Below the pieces are notes generated by a model. It searched no databases. It saw only the letters and a program-made list of their open reading frames with translations, and was not told the origin of the DNA. Shown here in pieces: positions 15,001 to 30,000 of a stretch of DNA of 64,000 bases (the first letter of the stretch is position 1; the number at the start of each line of letters is the position of its first letter). The translations under genes were made by a program, and so were the position numbers. Location: positions 1,674,001-1,738,000 of the forward strand of contig NZ_CP054052.1 in NCBI RefSeq assembly GCF_013283835.1, in the 5' to 3' direction. The DNA comes from Poseidonibacter lekithochrous (GTDB lineage: Bacteria; Campylobacterota; Campylobacteria; Campylobacterales; Arcobacteraceae).

Positions 15001-18000
15001 TGTTGATTTTGTAAATAATCAAGCAACTGGTGAAGGTACTGATAATTTATATGGAATTGAAAATGCTATTGGTTCAAACCAAGATGATACATTTATTTCT
15101 AAATTAACAGTTTCAAATAAATTTGATGGTAGATCTGGTAATGAAATATTTGGTGATAATATCTCTTATGAAAATGTTACTGTTGATGGTGGAGTTGATA
15201 AAGTTGTTGTTGATTTAACATCTGCTCCTGATGCAAATGGTTATTATTCAGCTGATATCTACCAAGATGGTGCAGTTGTAACTACAGATTATTTAAAAGA
15301 TATTGAAAATATTACAGGTTCAGCAGGTGAAGATACAATTACTGGTGATTCAGATAAAAATACATTAAAAGGTCTTGCTGGTAATGATTTATTAAGTGGA
15401 CAAGAAGGTAATGACTATATTGATGGTGGACTTGGAAGTGATACTTCTTCATATACAGAAAAAACTGTAGCTGTAACTGTTGACTTTAATGCTAATACTG
15501 CATCAACATCAACAGAAATAGATACTTTAGTTTCTATTGAAAATGTTTTAGGTGGATCTGCAAAAGATACATTCAAAATGAATGAAGATAATGTTACTAA
15601 TACTATTGATGGTAATGGTGATATTGATACAATCTCTTATGAACATTACGCTACAAACGGTGTTGATGTAAATTTAAGTACAACTTCTGCTCAAACTGTA
15701 ACAGCTGGAGATAGTGATACTATCTTAGATATTGAAAATATTATTGGATCATCTCAAAATGATACATTTACTGGTTCAACTGAAGATAACGTTATAAAAG
15801 CAGGTGATGGTAATGATACATTTATTGCTGGAACTGATACAGATAATAATGGAACTTTAGATACATGGGCTGATGATGGTAGTGATACAATTGATGGTGG
15901 GGCTGGTACTGGTGACTGGGCTGATTATTCTGTAATTGCTGATGATACAAATGCTGGAACAAATGGTATTGAAGTTACTTTAGATAGTGCAAATGAAGCA
16001 GAAATTACTGTAAGAGGTCAAGCAGGAACTGACAAAATTAAAAATGTTGAACATATCAACGGTACAAATGATAGTGATTCAATAAAAGGTGATACTCAAA
16101 ATAACTCATTAGTTGGTAACGATGGTAATGATATTTTAGATGGTGAAGCTGGTATTGATAGACTATATGGTGGAAATGATGATGATACATTAACAGGTGG
16201 ATCAGGAGATGACTCATTATATGGTGATTCTGGTGATGATTACTTAACTGGTGGTTTAGGTAGTGATAAAATCTTTGGTGGGACTAATGGAGCTCTTGGA
16301 GATACAGTTGATTATACAAATGCATTAGAGAGTTTAACAATAGATTTAGATTTAGCAGCATCTGGTGGTTTAGCTACAGATGGTTCTATAGTTGGTAAAT
16401 CAGTTGGATCTACTGGTGATCAAGGTCAAGGTATTGATGAATTATCAGAAATTGAGAATATTAAAGGTTCAAACTTTACAGCTGATACTATTTATGCAAA
16501 TAGCTCAAAAAATGTTATTACTACACAAAAAGGTGATGATTATGTTGAAGCTAGAGATGGTAATGATACAGTATTAGCAGGCGAAGGTGATGATACAATC
16601 GTTTCAACAAGTGCAAGTGATGGTCTTGATAGATATGATGGTGGCTCTAACACAGATACTGTTGATTATTCTAATTTAGGTGCTTCAAATGCTATTACTG
16701 TTGATTTAAGTACAACTGCAACTCATGATTTTGATGGTGCTGGTGGAAATGATGCTTGGGAAGTATCTGTTAATGGTGGAAATAATGATATTATCAAAGG
16801 CATTGAGAATATTATTGGTACAGCTGGTGATGATACTATTATTACAAATGCAGATGCAAATGAAATCCAAGGTGGCGCAGGAGCTGATTTACTTTCTGGT
16901 AATGTAGGTAATGACATTATTAATGGATTTAAAAAAGGTCAAAGTGAATCATCAATTGAATACGATACGGTTTCATATTCTTATTTAACAAGTAAAAGTG
17001 TAAATATTGATTTAACAGCAGGAACAGCAGTTGTTGATGCAAATGATACAGATACATTAATTTCAATAGAAAATGCAATTGGTGGAGCTGCTAATGACAC
17101 AATTACTGGTAGTTCAGAGATTAATTCACTTGAAGGTGGAGCTGGTAATGATACATTTATAAGTTCATTAGCAAATGACTTTATTTATGGTGGAAGTGTT
17201 AGTGGAAATACTCATACCGATGACCATATTATTGGAGACATGGTTGATTTCTCTAATACAATTAATGCTAGTAATAAGTTAACAATTGACTTAAGTACAA
17301 CAGTAAATGATGCAAATTCAAATGCTTACTCAAATGCAATAGTAACAACTACAGGTGGAACAGCTGTTTATACAGATAGATTATACGGTATTGAAAATAT
17401 CTCAGGAACAGGTAATAATGATATTTTAACTGGTAATAACAGTGCAAATACATTATTAGGAAATGATGGTAATGATACACTTCAAGGTTTAGCAGGTGCT
17501 GATAAACTTGATGGTGGAGCAGGTGATGATTTATTCCTAGTTGGTGATGCTGATGTTACAAATAGTGGTGATGAAATTATTGGTGGAGATGATTTTGATA
17601 CAGTTAACTACAATGGTATTACAAGCCAAGGGGTTACAGTTGATTTAGAATCTGGTTCTACTGTAACAGTAACAATTAATGGTCAAACTCATACATTAAA
17701 AGAAATTGAACATTTAATTGGTACAAATCAAGCCGATGTATTAACAGGAGATCAAAACCTGAATAGAGTTGAAGGTATGGGTGGTAATGACCAAATCTTC
17801 GGACAAGATGGTAGTGACTTCTTATACGGTGGAGCAAATGAAGCTAATAGTGCAAGTTCTGGTGATGATACTATTGATGGAAAAGCAGGTGATGACTTCA
17901 TTAGAGGTGGTGACGGAGCTGATGATCTAAAAGGTGGTACTGGAAAAGATACTATCTATGGTGAAGATGGTGCTGATGTTATTCTAGGTGAATCAGAAGA

Positions 18001-21000
18001 TGACACTATTTACGGTGGAGCTAGTAATGATGATATCAATGGTGGATTAGGAGCTGATACAATTTTTGGTGAATCAGGTAATGATGTAATTACTTTTGAT
18101 CAAGCTGATAATAAAGTTGATGTTGTTTACGGTGGAGACGATACAACTGATAGTGGAACTGATACAGTTGATTATTCACAAGCTATTAAAGGTATGACAG
18201 TAAATCTTGCCAATGGTGATGCAGAAGGTACGGCAAGTAGTGCAGATCAAGGTAATGATAAATTATATGGAATTGAAAATATTGTTGGTTCAAATTTAGA
18301 AGCTGATAATATCACTGGTAATAATGAAACAAATACTTTAAGTGGTATGGGTGGAGATGATACTTTATATGGTGAAGAAGGTTCTGATACATTATTCGGT
18401 GGAGCTGATAATGATGAGTTACATGGTGGTACTGATGCTGATAGTATTAATGGTGATGCTGGTGCTGATATTATTTACGGTGATGCCGGAGCTGATACAT
18501 TATTAGGTGGAACTGGAAATGATACATTCATTGCTACTTCAACTACAGATGGTAGTGATTCTATTATTGGTGGGTCTGATAGTGATACTATTGATTATAG
18601 TGTTATTACTGATAATTCAAACAAAATTGTTGTGAATTTAGCTGCTACTGGTGATTCTACAGTTGATTTATTAACTGGTAATGATGACACTATTAATGGG
18701 ATTGAAAATGTAATTGGAACATCAGGAAATGATACATTTACAGGAAGTGCATTAGTAAATACACTAAATGGTGGAGCTGGAATTGATGAGGTAAGATATG
18801 ATTACGATAATACTACGGGTGTTACAGTTGACTTAAATGCTGGAACAGCAACTGAAAATGGTGGTATTGTTGATACTTTAGTTTCAATTGAAAATGTTTT
18901 AGGTTCACAATATGATGATAGTTTTGTAAGTGCAAGTGGAGTTTCAAATGTAATTGATGGTAGTACTCATGGTAGTAATGGAGATACAATTGATTATAGT
19001 TCTAGAGCAAATGCAATCAATGTTACTTTAAATACTTCTACTTTAGCAACTGTTAATATTACTGGTGATTCTAATGACCAAATTAAAAATATTGAAAATG
19101 TTTCAGGAAGTAGTGTAAATGATATTATTACAGGAGATACTGCAAATAATACATTATTAGGAAATGCAGGAGCTGATACACTAGATGGTGGAGCAGGAGC
19201 TGATTATTTAGATGGTGGAATTGGTAACGATAAATTAATTGGTGGTACTGGAGCTGATAACTTATTTGGTAGTGCAGGTGATGATGTATTTGAAGGTACT
19301 GGATTTACTGGAGATGTAATTGATGGTGGTAGTGAAGCTGATTTAAGTAAAGGTAGCGATACTGTTGATTACAGTAATGTAAATACAACTACATCAGGAG
19401 TTGAGCTTACATTAAATGACAATACAGTTGCAAGTGTTACAGTAGATGGAAGTGCTAATGATCATACAATTGTTAATGTAGAAAATGTAATTGGTACTTC
19501 TAATGATGATTCAATTACTGGGGATGCAAATGTTAATAGTTTAATTGGTAATGATGGAACTGATTATATTGATGGAGCTGCTGGAAATGATTATATTGAA
19601 GGTGGAGCTAATACAACTGGTACTGAATCTCTAATTGGTGGGATTGGACTTGATACTATTTATGGTGGTTCTGGAGTTGATCATATCCTTGGTGGAGATG
19701 ATGATGATAAACTATATGGTGATGGTGAAGATGATATTTTAGATGGTGGAGCTGGAACTGATACATTAGAAGGTGGAGCTGGTAATGATACACTAATTGG
19801 TGGAGCAGGAAATGATAACCTTGTAGGTAATAGTGGTATTGATACAGCTGATTATAGTAATGAAAGCTCATCTGTTCAAGCAAATATAGCTAATTCATTT
19901 GCTGTTGGTAGTTCAATTGGTACAGATACATTCAGTGGAATAGAAAATATTACAGGTTCAGATCTTGGTGGTGATGCTGATAATATTACTGGTAGTGCAG
20001 GAGATAATACATTAAAAGGTTTAGCAGGAGATGATACTATCTCTGAATTAGCTGGAAATGATGTTATTGAAGGTGGAGCTGGAAATGATTATATTTACGC
20101 TGGTTCTGGTGATGATATTATTGATGGTGATGATACAGATGGTGCAACTATAAATGGTACATCAGATACTTTAGACTTTACAACTATTTCAATTAATGAT
20201 GATACAGGTGATACAAGAGATGTGGATGGTTCAGGTTTAGATTCAACTACAGCACTTTCGGATGCTTATTTAGGTATTGAAATTGATTTATCAGATACTA
20301 CTGCCCAAAGAATTCATAATGAGTATGGTACTGATACTATTACAAATATTGAAAATGTAATTGGTTCAAATAAAGGTGATTATATTGCTGGTAATAATGA
20401 GAGTAATACATTAAATGGTTCTGCTGGAAATGACTATTTAGTTGGTCTTAATGGTGCTGATAAATTAATTGGTGGAAGTGGAACAGATACAGCAGACTTT
20501 AGTGCTGGTGGGGCATCTGTTATTGTTGATATGACTAAAGCACAAACTGATGGAAGCTCTGATACATATAGAGTTATAAATGATGGTTATGGAAATAAAG
20601 AGTTCTTAGACGGTGTTGAAAACATTATTGGTGGAGCTGCGGATGATACAATTTATGGGGATAGTGAGTCAAATACTATTACAACAGGTGCTGGTGACGA
20701 TACAATTCGAGGTGGTGCTGATGCTGATGTTATTGATGGTGGAGCTGACGAAGATACAGCTGATTTCTCTGATTTAGCTTATGGTGTAACTGTTGATTTA
20801 GATACAGATAATAATGGAACTAATGATGCTGAAGGTACTGCTTTATCGAATGGTAAAACTGATACATTAAAAAATATTGAAAATGTAATTGGAACAGATA
20901 GAGCTGATAATATTACTGGTGATGATAAAGATAATACACTTCTAGGTGGAGCTGACAATGATAGTTTCAAAGGTTTAGAAGGTGTTGATTATATTGATGG

Positions 21001-24000
21001 TCAAGATGGTAGTGATGATACTGTGGACTATAGTGATGGAACTCAAGGTATTAATATTAACTTATCAACTGCTCAAACTTTAGGTGATAATACAACTTAT
21101 AGAGTTCAAGATGATGGTTATGGTAATAAAGAATTTATTGATGGTATTGAAAATATCATTGGTACTAATTCAAAAGATATTATTACTGGTGATTCTAACA
21201 ATAACTTATTAGATGGTGGAGCTGATGATGATACTATCTCAGGTGGAGATGGTAGTGATACATTAGTTGGTCAAACTGGAGCAGATACATTTTCTGGTGG
21301 CTTAGGTGATGACTTTATTTATGGTAATGCTTTAAATGTTTCAAGTGCAGATTCAGATAGAGATGTTGTTGATTATACAAGTTCTTCAAATTCTATTTTA
21401 TTAAATTTATCTTCTTCTGATAGTAATATTGAATTATCAAATGAGTCTTCAACTACTTTAGGAACTCAAACAGCTGTAGGTGAGGGTACTGATAAACTTT
21501 ATGATATTCAAGATGTTATAGGATCTAACCTAGCAGATACTTTAGTTGGTGATGAAAATGTGAATTCACTTTCTGGTCAAGGTGGAAATGACTTACTAAT
21601 TGGTTCTGGTGGAGCTGATATATTATTAGGTCAAGGTGATAATGACACTATTTTAGGTGGTTTAGATTCTGATGTTATTTATGGTGGTTCTTTAAGTGGA
21701 ACTACACATACAGATAGTGGAATAGATACTGTTGATTATAGTTACTTAACAGATACAAGAGCAATTAATGTTGATTTATCTTTAGATGATGGAGATAACG
21801 ATACAAATAATGAACAAGAAATCAAAGTTGTAGGAACTCCTGGAAGTTACGATAGTGTTGAAGGTATTGAAAATGTTGTTGCAACTAAAAACAATGATAC
21901 ATTAAAAGGTAGTGATAGTTATAGTGAAGTTAATGTATTAGATGGTTATAAAGGCGATGATAAATTCATTGCATCAAAAGGTGTTGACTCATTTATTGGT
22001 GGAGATGGAATTGATACATTAGACTTTAGTCAAATTGATACTAATGCTAGTACAGGAACAACTGCTGATGATGGTAACTCTGTAAATGTTGATTTAGGTT
22101 TAGGTCAAGCAAGTGATGATGGATATAGAAATGGTGGTGTAGCTGTTGTTGATACTATTAGTGATATTGAAGTTGTTATTGGAACTAATGGAAATGATCA
22201 GTTAACAGGAAGTAGTGAAGCTAATACATTAATTGGTGGAGCAGGTCTTGATACAATTGATGGTGGAGCAGGTCTTGACTTATTAGAAGGTGGAGATGAT
22301 AACGATACTATTTATGGTGGAGCTGGAGTTGATACATTATTAGGTGAAGATGGAAATGATGAGCTTCAAGGTGGAACTGGAGATGATTCACTATATGGTG
22401 GAGCTGGAAATGATATTCTAGAAAAACTTCAAGGTGACGGTAATGATACTATTGATGCAGGATCTGGTGATGATACTATTTATGCAGGTTCTGGTAATGA
22501 TGAAATCATTGGTGGTGCAGATAGTGATATTTTAACTTATGAGCAAATTACTTCTACAAGTATTACAGCAAACCTTGGAAGTGGTGCAGGTGGTGACTTT
22601 GGTACTATTACTGTAGGAGCTGATACTGATACATTAAAAGATCATATTGAAATTATTAAAGGTACAACAGAAGCTGATACTATTATTGGATATAACGGAA
22701 CTGATGAAGGTAATGACTACAGTGATACTTTATATGGTAAAGGTTCTGGAGATAGCATCTATGGTGGTATTGGTAATGATACTATTTATGGTGAAAGTGG
22801 GATTGATACATTAAGAGGACAAGCTGGAAATGATTACTTAGATGGTGGTTCTGGAATTGATGCTGTTGATTTTGCAGATGCTAATGTTGGTGTAAAAGTA
22901 TTCTTAGATAGTAGTGATGAAAATAATGTTGCTACAACACATGAAGTAATGGAAGATGGTTTTGGTACAAAAGATCAATTAGTTGATATTGAAAAAGTTA
23001 TTGGATCTAATTTTGCTGATACTATTAAAGGTGATTCATCAACAAATACTATTCAATCTGGATTAGGTGATGATACTATTATTGCTACTGATGGTTCAGA
23101 TACTATTGATGGTGGTGGACATACAACTGGAACTGGTGGTGGAGACTGGTTAAGTTTCCAAGCATTAGGTGCAGCAGTTGATGCAGCAATGCAAAATGGT
23201 ACGATTACTGGTGGTTTAGGAACTACAAATATTACTGATATTGAAAACTTATTAGGAAGTAACTTTGCAGATAGTTTAACTGGAGATGCTAATGACAACT
23301 CATTAGATGGTAATGCTGGTAATGATGTTATCAATGGTGGAGCAGGTGCTGACCACTTATTAGGTAATACAGGAAATGATACACTAATTGGTGGAGATGG
23401 TATTGATACTTATGATGGTGGTGATGACACAGATGCAATTAGTTTCTATGATGTAGGAGCAGCTGTTAATGTAAACTTATCAACATCTACAGTAACTGAT
23501 GATGGATATGGTAATACAGAAGCAGGAAAAATTTCTAATATTGAGAACATAATAGGTACATTAAATTATGGAGATTCATTAACTGGAGATAACAACGATA
23601 ACGTTATTTACGGTCATGGTGGGAATGATATTATTGATGGTCAAGGTGGTTTTGATACTATTTATGGTGGAACAGGAACTGATAAAATTAATACAGGAAC
23701 TGATACTGATGATTCAAGTGAAGATGTTGTTTATGGTGGTGAAGGTGTAGATACAATTACAGGTAACTTCGATAAAGCGGTAATCTTTGGTGATATTGTT
23801 GGTGGATCTAATGTTGAAGAGGATTGGATTGATTATTCAGGTTCTACTAGTGGAATTACTGCTGATTTAGCTCAAACTTCATTATATACATTAGATAGTG
23901 CAAATGATGCATTAGATGGTAACTATGTACAAGTAATCAATAATGATACTCCTACAGAGTTTGATTTAATTTCTCAAATTGAAAATATCTTAGGTACAGC

Positions 24001-27000
24001 GCAAGTTGATACTTTAGGTGGTAATTCAGGAGATAACTCAATCTTAGCAGGTGATGGTGATGATACTATTATTCACTCAGCTGCTGTATCTAGTGATTAC
24101 ATTGATGGACAAGGTGGTTCTGACTGGTTAAGTTTAGAAAACTATGCTGTAAACATTGACTTAAATTCTGGAAGTAATGGTATTCATAATATTGAAAATA
24201 TTGTAGATAGACAAACAGGTTCATCTAGAACTATTTGGGGATCAACTGGAACTAATACATTTATTATGTATGATGGTAATGATAGAGTTCTTGGTAGACA
24301 AGGTGATGATGTTTATGATTTAGGTTCTGGAAATGATAGAGCAGATGCTAACTATGGTAGTGATACTTTAGTTGGTGGTTCTGGTACGGATATTTTAGAT
24401 TATGAAGCTTATTGGTCTAATGCAGGTACTAAAATCTTCTTGCAAGATGCAAATATAGATACAAACAATGATGAGGTAGGAGATTTATCTGTAACTAGAA
24501 CTATTACTAGTTTAAATATTGAAGGCTTAACTACTTTATCTGATGGTGCTCATGATTTCTATGAAGTTACAGATTCACAAGGGTTTACAGATTATATTTA
24601 TAAAGAAAATGATGATACAGCTGATTTTGAAACATTTAATTTAAGTCGTTCACATGATACTATGGTTGCTGATGAAGCTGCAAATAGAATTGTTGCTGAT
24701 AATGGAAATGATATTGTATTAGGTATGGGTGGAAATGATACTATTTATGGTGGAAATGGAACAGACTTACTTTATGGTGGAGAAGGTGATGATACTATAA
24801 ATGGTGATGGAAACGATGATACTCTTTATGGTGAGAATGGTAATGATGTTATTAACGGTGGTTCAGCAAATGATTATATAAAAGCTGGTGCTGGAAATGA
24901 TAATGTTAATGGTGGAACTGGAAATGATATTATCTACACTGGAACTGGAACTGATAATATTAATGGTAGTTCTGGTCTTGATACTATTTATAATGAAGAT
25001 GGTGCAGATACAATTAATGGTGGTTCTGAAATTGATGATTTATTCTATCTTGGTGGTACACAAGGTATTAATGTAAGATTAGATGGTACATCAAATGGTT
25101 CTACAGATTCATTTGGTAATACTGAAACTATTTCAAATATAGAAAATGTGACAGGTACAGCATTTAATGATACATTTAGAGGTAATGATTCTGAAAATAC
25201 ATTAGTTGGTGGAGCTTTAGATGATACATTCTATATCTCCCTTGGTGATGATAAAATTCAAGGTGATGCAGGTAGTGAAGATTTAATTGACTTCTCTGAA
25301 ATTACAATTGATGGAACAGCTGGGGATTCAATAATTGATAATAACATTGATTTAGAAGATCAAGATAATGCTAGATTTGATGTTGGTGGTACAGAATATA
25401 ATCAATCATTATTTGGAATTGAAAATGTAAATGGAAGTTCAAAAGACGATAAAATTACTGGTACAAAAAGTGATCAAATTGACAATACAATTAATGGACT
25501 AGATGGTAATGATTCAATTAGCGGATTAGCTGGAGAAGATTACTTAATGGGTGGAAATGGTGATGACACTATTGAAGGTGGATTAGGTGATGATACACTG
25601 TTTGGTGGAGATTCAACTACTGATACAAGTACAAATGACTGGGTTGTTTATTCTCAATCAACAACAGGTATTAGTATTAACCTTGACTCAACAATTCATG
25701 CAGGAATTGCAGCAAGTACAGCAATAGGTGAAGGAACAGATACACTAAGTGGTTTTGAGAATGTAGCTGGGTCTAATATTGAAGATACAATTTATGGTAC
25801 AAATTCAAAAAATATCATTAGAGGTGCATCAAGTGATGATAAACTTTATGGTTTAGATGGTGATGATACAATTTATGGTGATGCTGACGCAGATTACATC
25901 GATGGTGGTGATGGTGCTGATGAATTATATGGTGGAAGTGGAGATGATTCATTTATCACTACTTTAGGTGACGATATAATTGATGGTGGAACTAATAGTG
26001 ATACAGTTGATTACTCTTCAATTAACGCATCTTTAAATGTAACACTTGGAGCATCTGGTGATGCAACTGTTACTATTGATGGTACAGATACATTAACAGC
26101 CATTGAAAACCTAAGAGGTTCAAATACTCAAGGTGATTCAATTGTAGGTAATGCTGAAAACAATACTTTAGAAGGTTTAGGTGGTGATGATACATTAAAA
26201 GGTGCTGCTGGAGAAGATAATCTTCAAGGTGGTTCTGGAAATGATAGAATTTTTGCAGGTTCAGGAAATGATACAATTGATGGTGGTAGTGATACTACAG
26301 GGGATTGGTTAGATTATACTGATACTACAAATGCAATGAATGTTGATTTACATGCAGGAACTGCTACAGGAAATGGTAATGATACAATTACAAATATCGA
26401 ACATATTTTAACTGGAAATGGTGATGATATTATTCAAGGTAACATCTATGATAACAGTATTGTTGCAGGTTCTGGAAATGATACATTAACATTTAATAAT
26501 GCTACAAGTTCAGTTGTAATCAATGTTTCAAATAACGATGGAACTTCTACTGGTTTTGGTAATGATACATTTGAAGACTTTGAAAACTTCGTAGGTTCTG
26601 CACAAACTGATACATTAGTAACAGATGCTATTGATAATATTACTTTTGATGGAGCTGGAAGCCTTGATACTATTGATTATACATCTATTGGAGCTACAGA
26701 TTTAACTGTAACAATTGATGGAAGTAATCCAGAAACAATTAGTGATGGAACAAATACAGATTCAGTTTCAAATGTAGAAATTATTAAATCAGGAGCAGGA
26801 GCTGATACATTTAATGTTAGTTCGACAAATGGTATTAATACTTTAGACGCAGGTGCTGGAACAGATACATTAGCCTTAAGTGGAACATTAGATTTATCAA
26901 GTGTTACATTATTAAACTTTGAAAATATTATTGTAAAAGATGGAGATATACTTACATTAAGCGCTACAGACTTAGATGATAAAACTTATGCTATTGAGTT

Positions 27001-30000
27001 ACAAGGTTCAGGTAGTTTAATAGTTAATGCTACATCTGTTATTAATGACCATGACTTTAATAATATTACAATTACAAAAACAGGAAGTGCTACAGGAACT
27101 GTAACATTAGATGTTGATGCAAGTGTTGACTTAACTTCTAAAAACTTAGGAAATAACAACATGATTGATATTTTCAAAGTAGATAGTGGAACATTAACAT
27201 TAAGTGAAGCACAAGTATCTAGCCCTGATAAAGTTGTATCAGGAGCTGGAAGTGCAATTATTGAAGTAAATGCAGATAGTTCAACAGACTTTACATCTAT
27301 TTTAGCTTTAGACTCAGGAGCTAATGAAACTATTAACTTCACTGGAAACTCTACATTTACAGGAGATTTTGCAAATTCTAATATTGATATTGATACTTCT
27401 GTTACTGTAATAGTTGATGGAAGTAAATTAGATGGAAAATCTACAACAATAACAGGTGCTGGAAACATGACTGTGAATGCTTCTGGAACTGTTGATTTAG
27501 GTTCATTAACTAACAGTATCACTGGAACATTTACTATTAATGATTCAGCAGGAAATGATAATATTACAGCAACGAATGGTGATGATATTATTAATGTAAT
27601 AGGTGCTGGTAATGATGTAATTGTTGCAGGAACAGGTAATGATACAATTACTATTGATCATGCTGTAACAAGTATTGATGGTGGAGCTAATGCTGATACA
27701 ATTATTGTAGCGACTGGTTCAGGAACTATTGATATGAGTACTCAAACTATTAATGCAGTTGAAACATTAACTGTAAATTCTGGTTCAACATTAAAAATTT
27801 CTGATGAGCAAGCAACATCAATTGCAACAGTTGATGGATCTGGAACTATTGAAGTAATAATTGATGGTGATTCAAGTGCTAATTTAACTCATATTACAAC
27901 AAGTACAAAAGTAGCAACAGTTACAGCTGATAGTACATTTACAGGAACATTTGCAAGTGGTACTATTGTTCAAGTTGATGATGCAGCAACGTTAACTGCA
28001 AACTATTCAAAATTAACTGGATTCACTGTAAATGAAACAGGAACATCAGGTGAAGTTGAAATTGAGATTGCATCTGCTAATTCAAATGCTGATTTAAGTA
28101 CAATTTCTGGAACAGCAGGACAAAAAGCAACAATTACTCAATCTCAAACATTTACGGGTAATTTAAACAATATTGTAACAACAATTAATGCAGTATCTGT
28201 AATCGCAGCAGCTGATATTGTAACTGGTGAAACAGTTAATCAAACAAGTGGTGGTTCATTAAATGTGACTTTAATTGATGCAGCAGGACAAAATAATGCA
28301 GATTTAACAAGTATTAATGGTAATGCTTTATCTTCTGTAACTGTAAATGAATCATTAACATTCACTGGTACTTTAGATGATACAATTGCAACTACTGTGT
28401 CTGCTGGGAATACTTTAACAGTTGCAGATAATATAGTAGATGGAAAAACAATAGATGGTTTAGGAAATGCAACACTTACTGTAGCTTCGAATTCATCAGT
28501 TGATTTCACTTCTGTAAATGTTAATGGTTCAGAAATAGTTCAAATTACTGGTAATTCAATATTCTCAGGAAACTTTGCAGATTCAAATATTCTTATTGAT
28601 TCAGGTGTTACCTTAACAACAACATTTGATAAATTAGATGGGAAAATATCAGAATTAAGTGGTGATGGTAATCTTACAATTACAGATGTAAGTATTTCAG
28701 CTTCAAATACTGATTTATTAGCAGCAGCAATTAATGGTGTACTAACTACTACAATTGATACGGGTGCTGTAGATACAACGCTTGCAGCAATTACAAATGT
28801 AAATACCTTAGATAATATTACATTTACAACAAATGATACTAGTGTAGATGCTTCAAATTTAATTTTATTAGATGCAAAAGTTGATACATTTGGTGTTTCT
28901 ACAATTACAGAAATTACAGAAGCATATAATACAGCTAACTTAAGTACGGTAGTAAATAATGCTTTATCAATAGTTGATGGAAATGAAGCTGTAGTTATTA
29001 CAGGTGGTAGTATTAGTACTGCAGATGTAAATAGTATCGCAGGAGCAACAAGTGGAGCAGTAACAGCAACAATAACAACAGGAGCAGTAACAGCGACATT
29101 AGGAGCGATAGGAAATGTAGATGCAAGTGATGTAATAACATTTACAACAAATGATACAAGTGTAGATGCCTCAGACTTAGTAGCCTTAAATGCATTAGTA
29201 GATACGTTTAATACAAGCTCAATCACAACAATCACAGAAAGTGCAGGAAACCCAACAGCAATAACAAATGCATTGGCAATAGTACCAAATGCAGCAGTTA
29301 CAATCACAGGAAGTGAAAGTGTAGCAAATGCAAATACAATAGATGGAGCAACAACAGGAGTATTAACAACAAGTATTACAGAGACAGATGTAACAACATT
29401 AGCAACATTAACAGATGTAAATACAAATAATAGTTATACAGCGACAATAAATACAGCAACAGTGGATGCATCAACATTTAATGGAATAGCAACAGTAATA
29501 GATAACTTAACAGATGGTGGAGTTACAACATTAACAGAAGTAGCAGCAGACTTTGCACATGTAAATACAGCCTTAAGCGGTGGAGTACTAGATGGAAATG
29601 AAGCAGTAACAATTACAGGAGCAATAAGCTCAACAAATGTAAATGGGATCTTAGGAAATACAAGTGGAGTAGTAACAGCAACAGTAAGTTCAGATACAGC
29701 ATCAAACTTAAATAGTAATCTTACAAATGGAAGTGCTACAGATGCATTAACTATAACAGTAACAAATAGTGCAACAGATGCAGCAGATTTAGTTGCCCTA
29801 AATGGAAAAACAAATCAAACAATAGATGTAACAGCAATAACTTCAACAATTAATGGAGATGCTTCAGAAATAATTGATATCTATGTAACAAATAATGCAC
29901 AGTACAATGGTCTAGGAAATGAAGCCGTAACAGTAGATAATACAAGTTCAGCAGCAGATGTAAATAGTATCGCAGGAGCAACAAGTGGAGCAGTAACAGC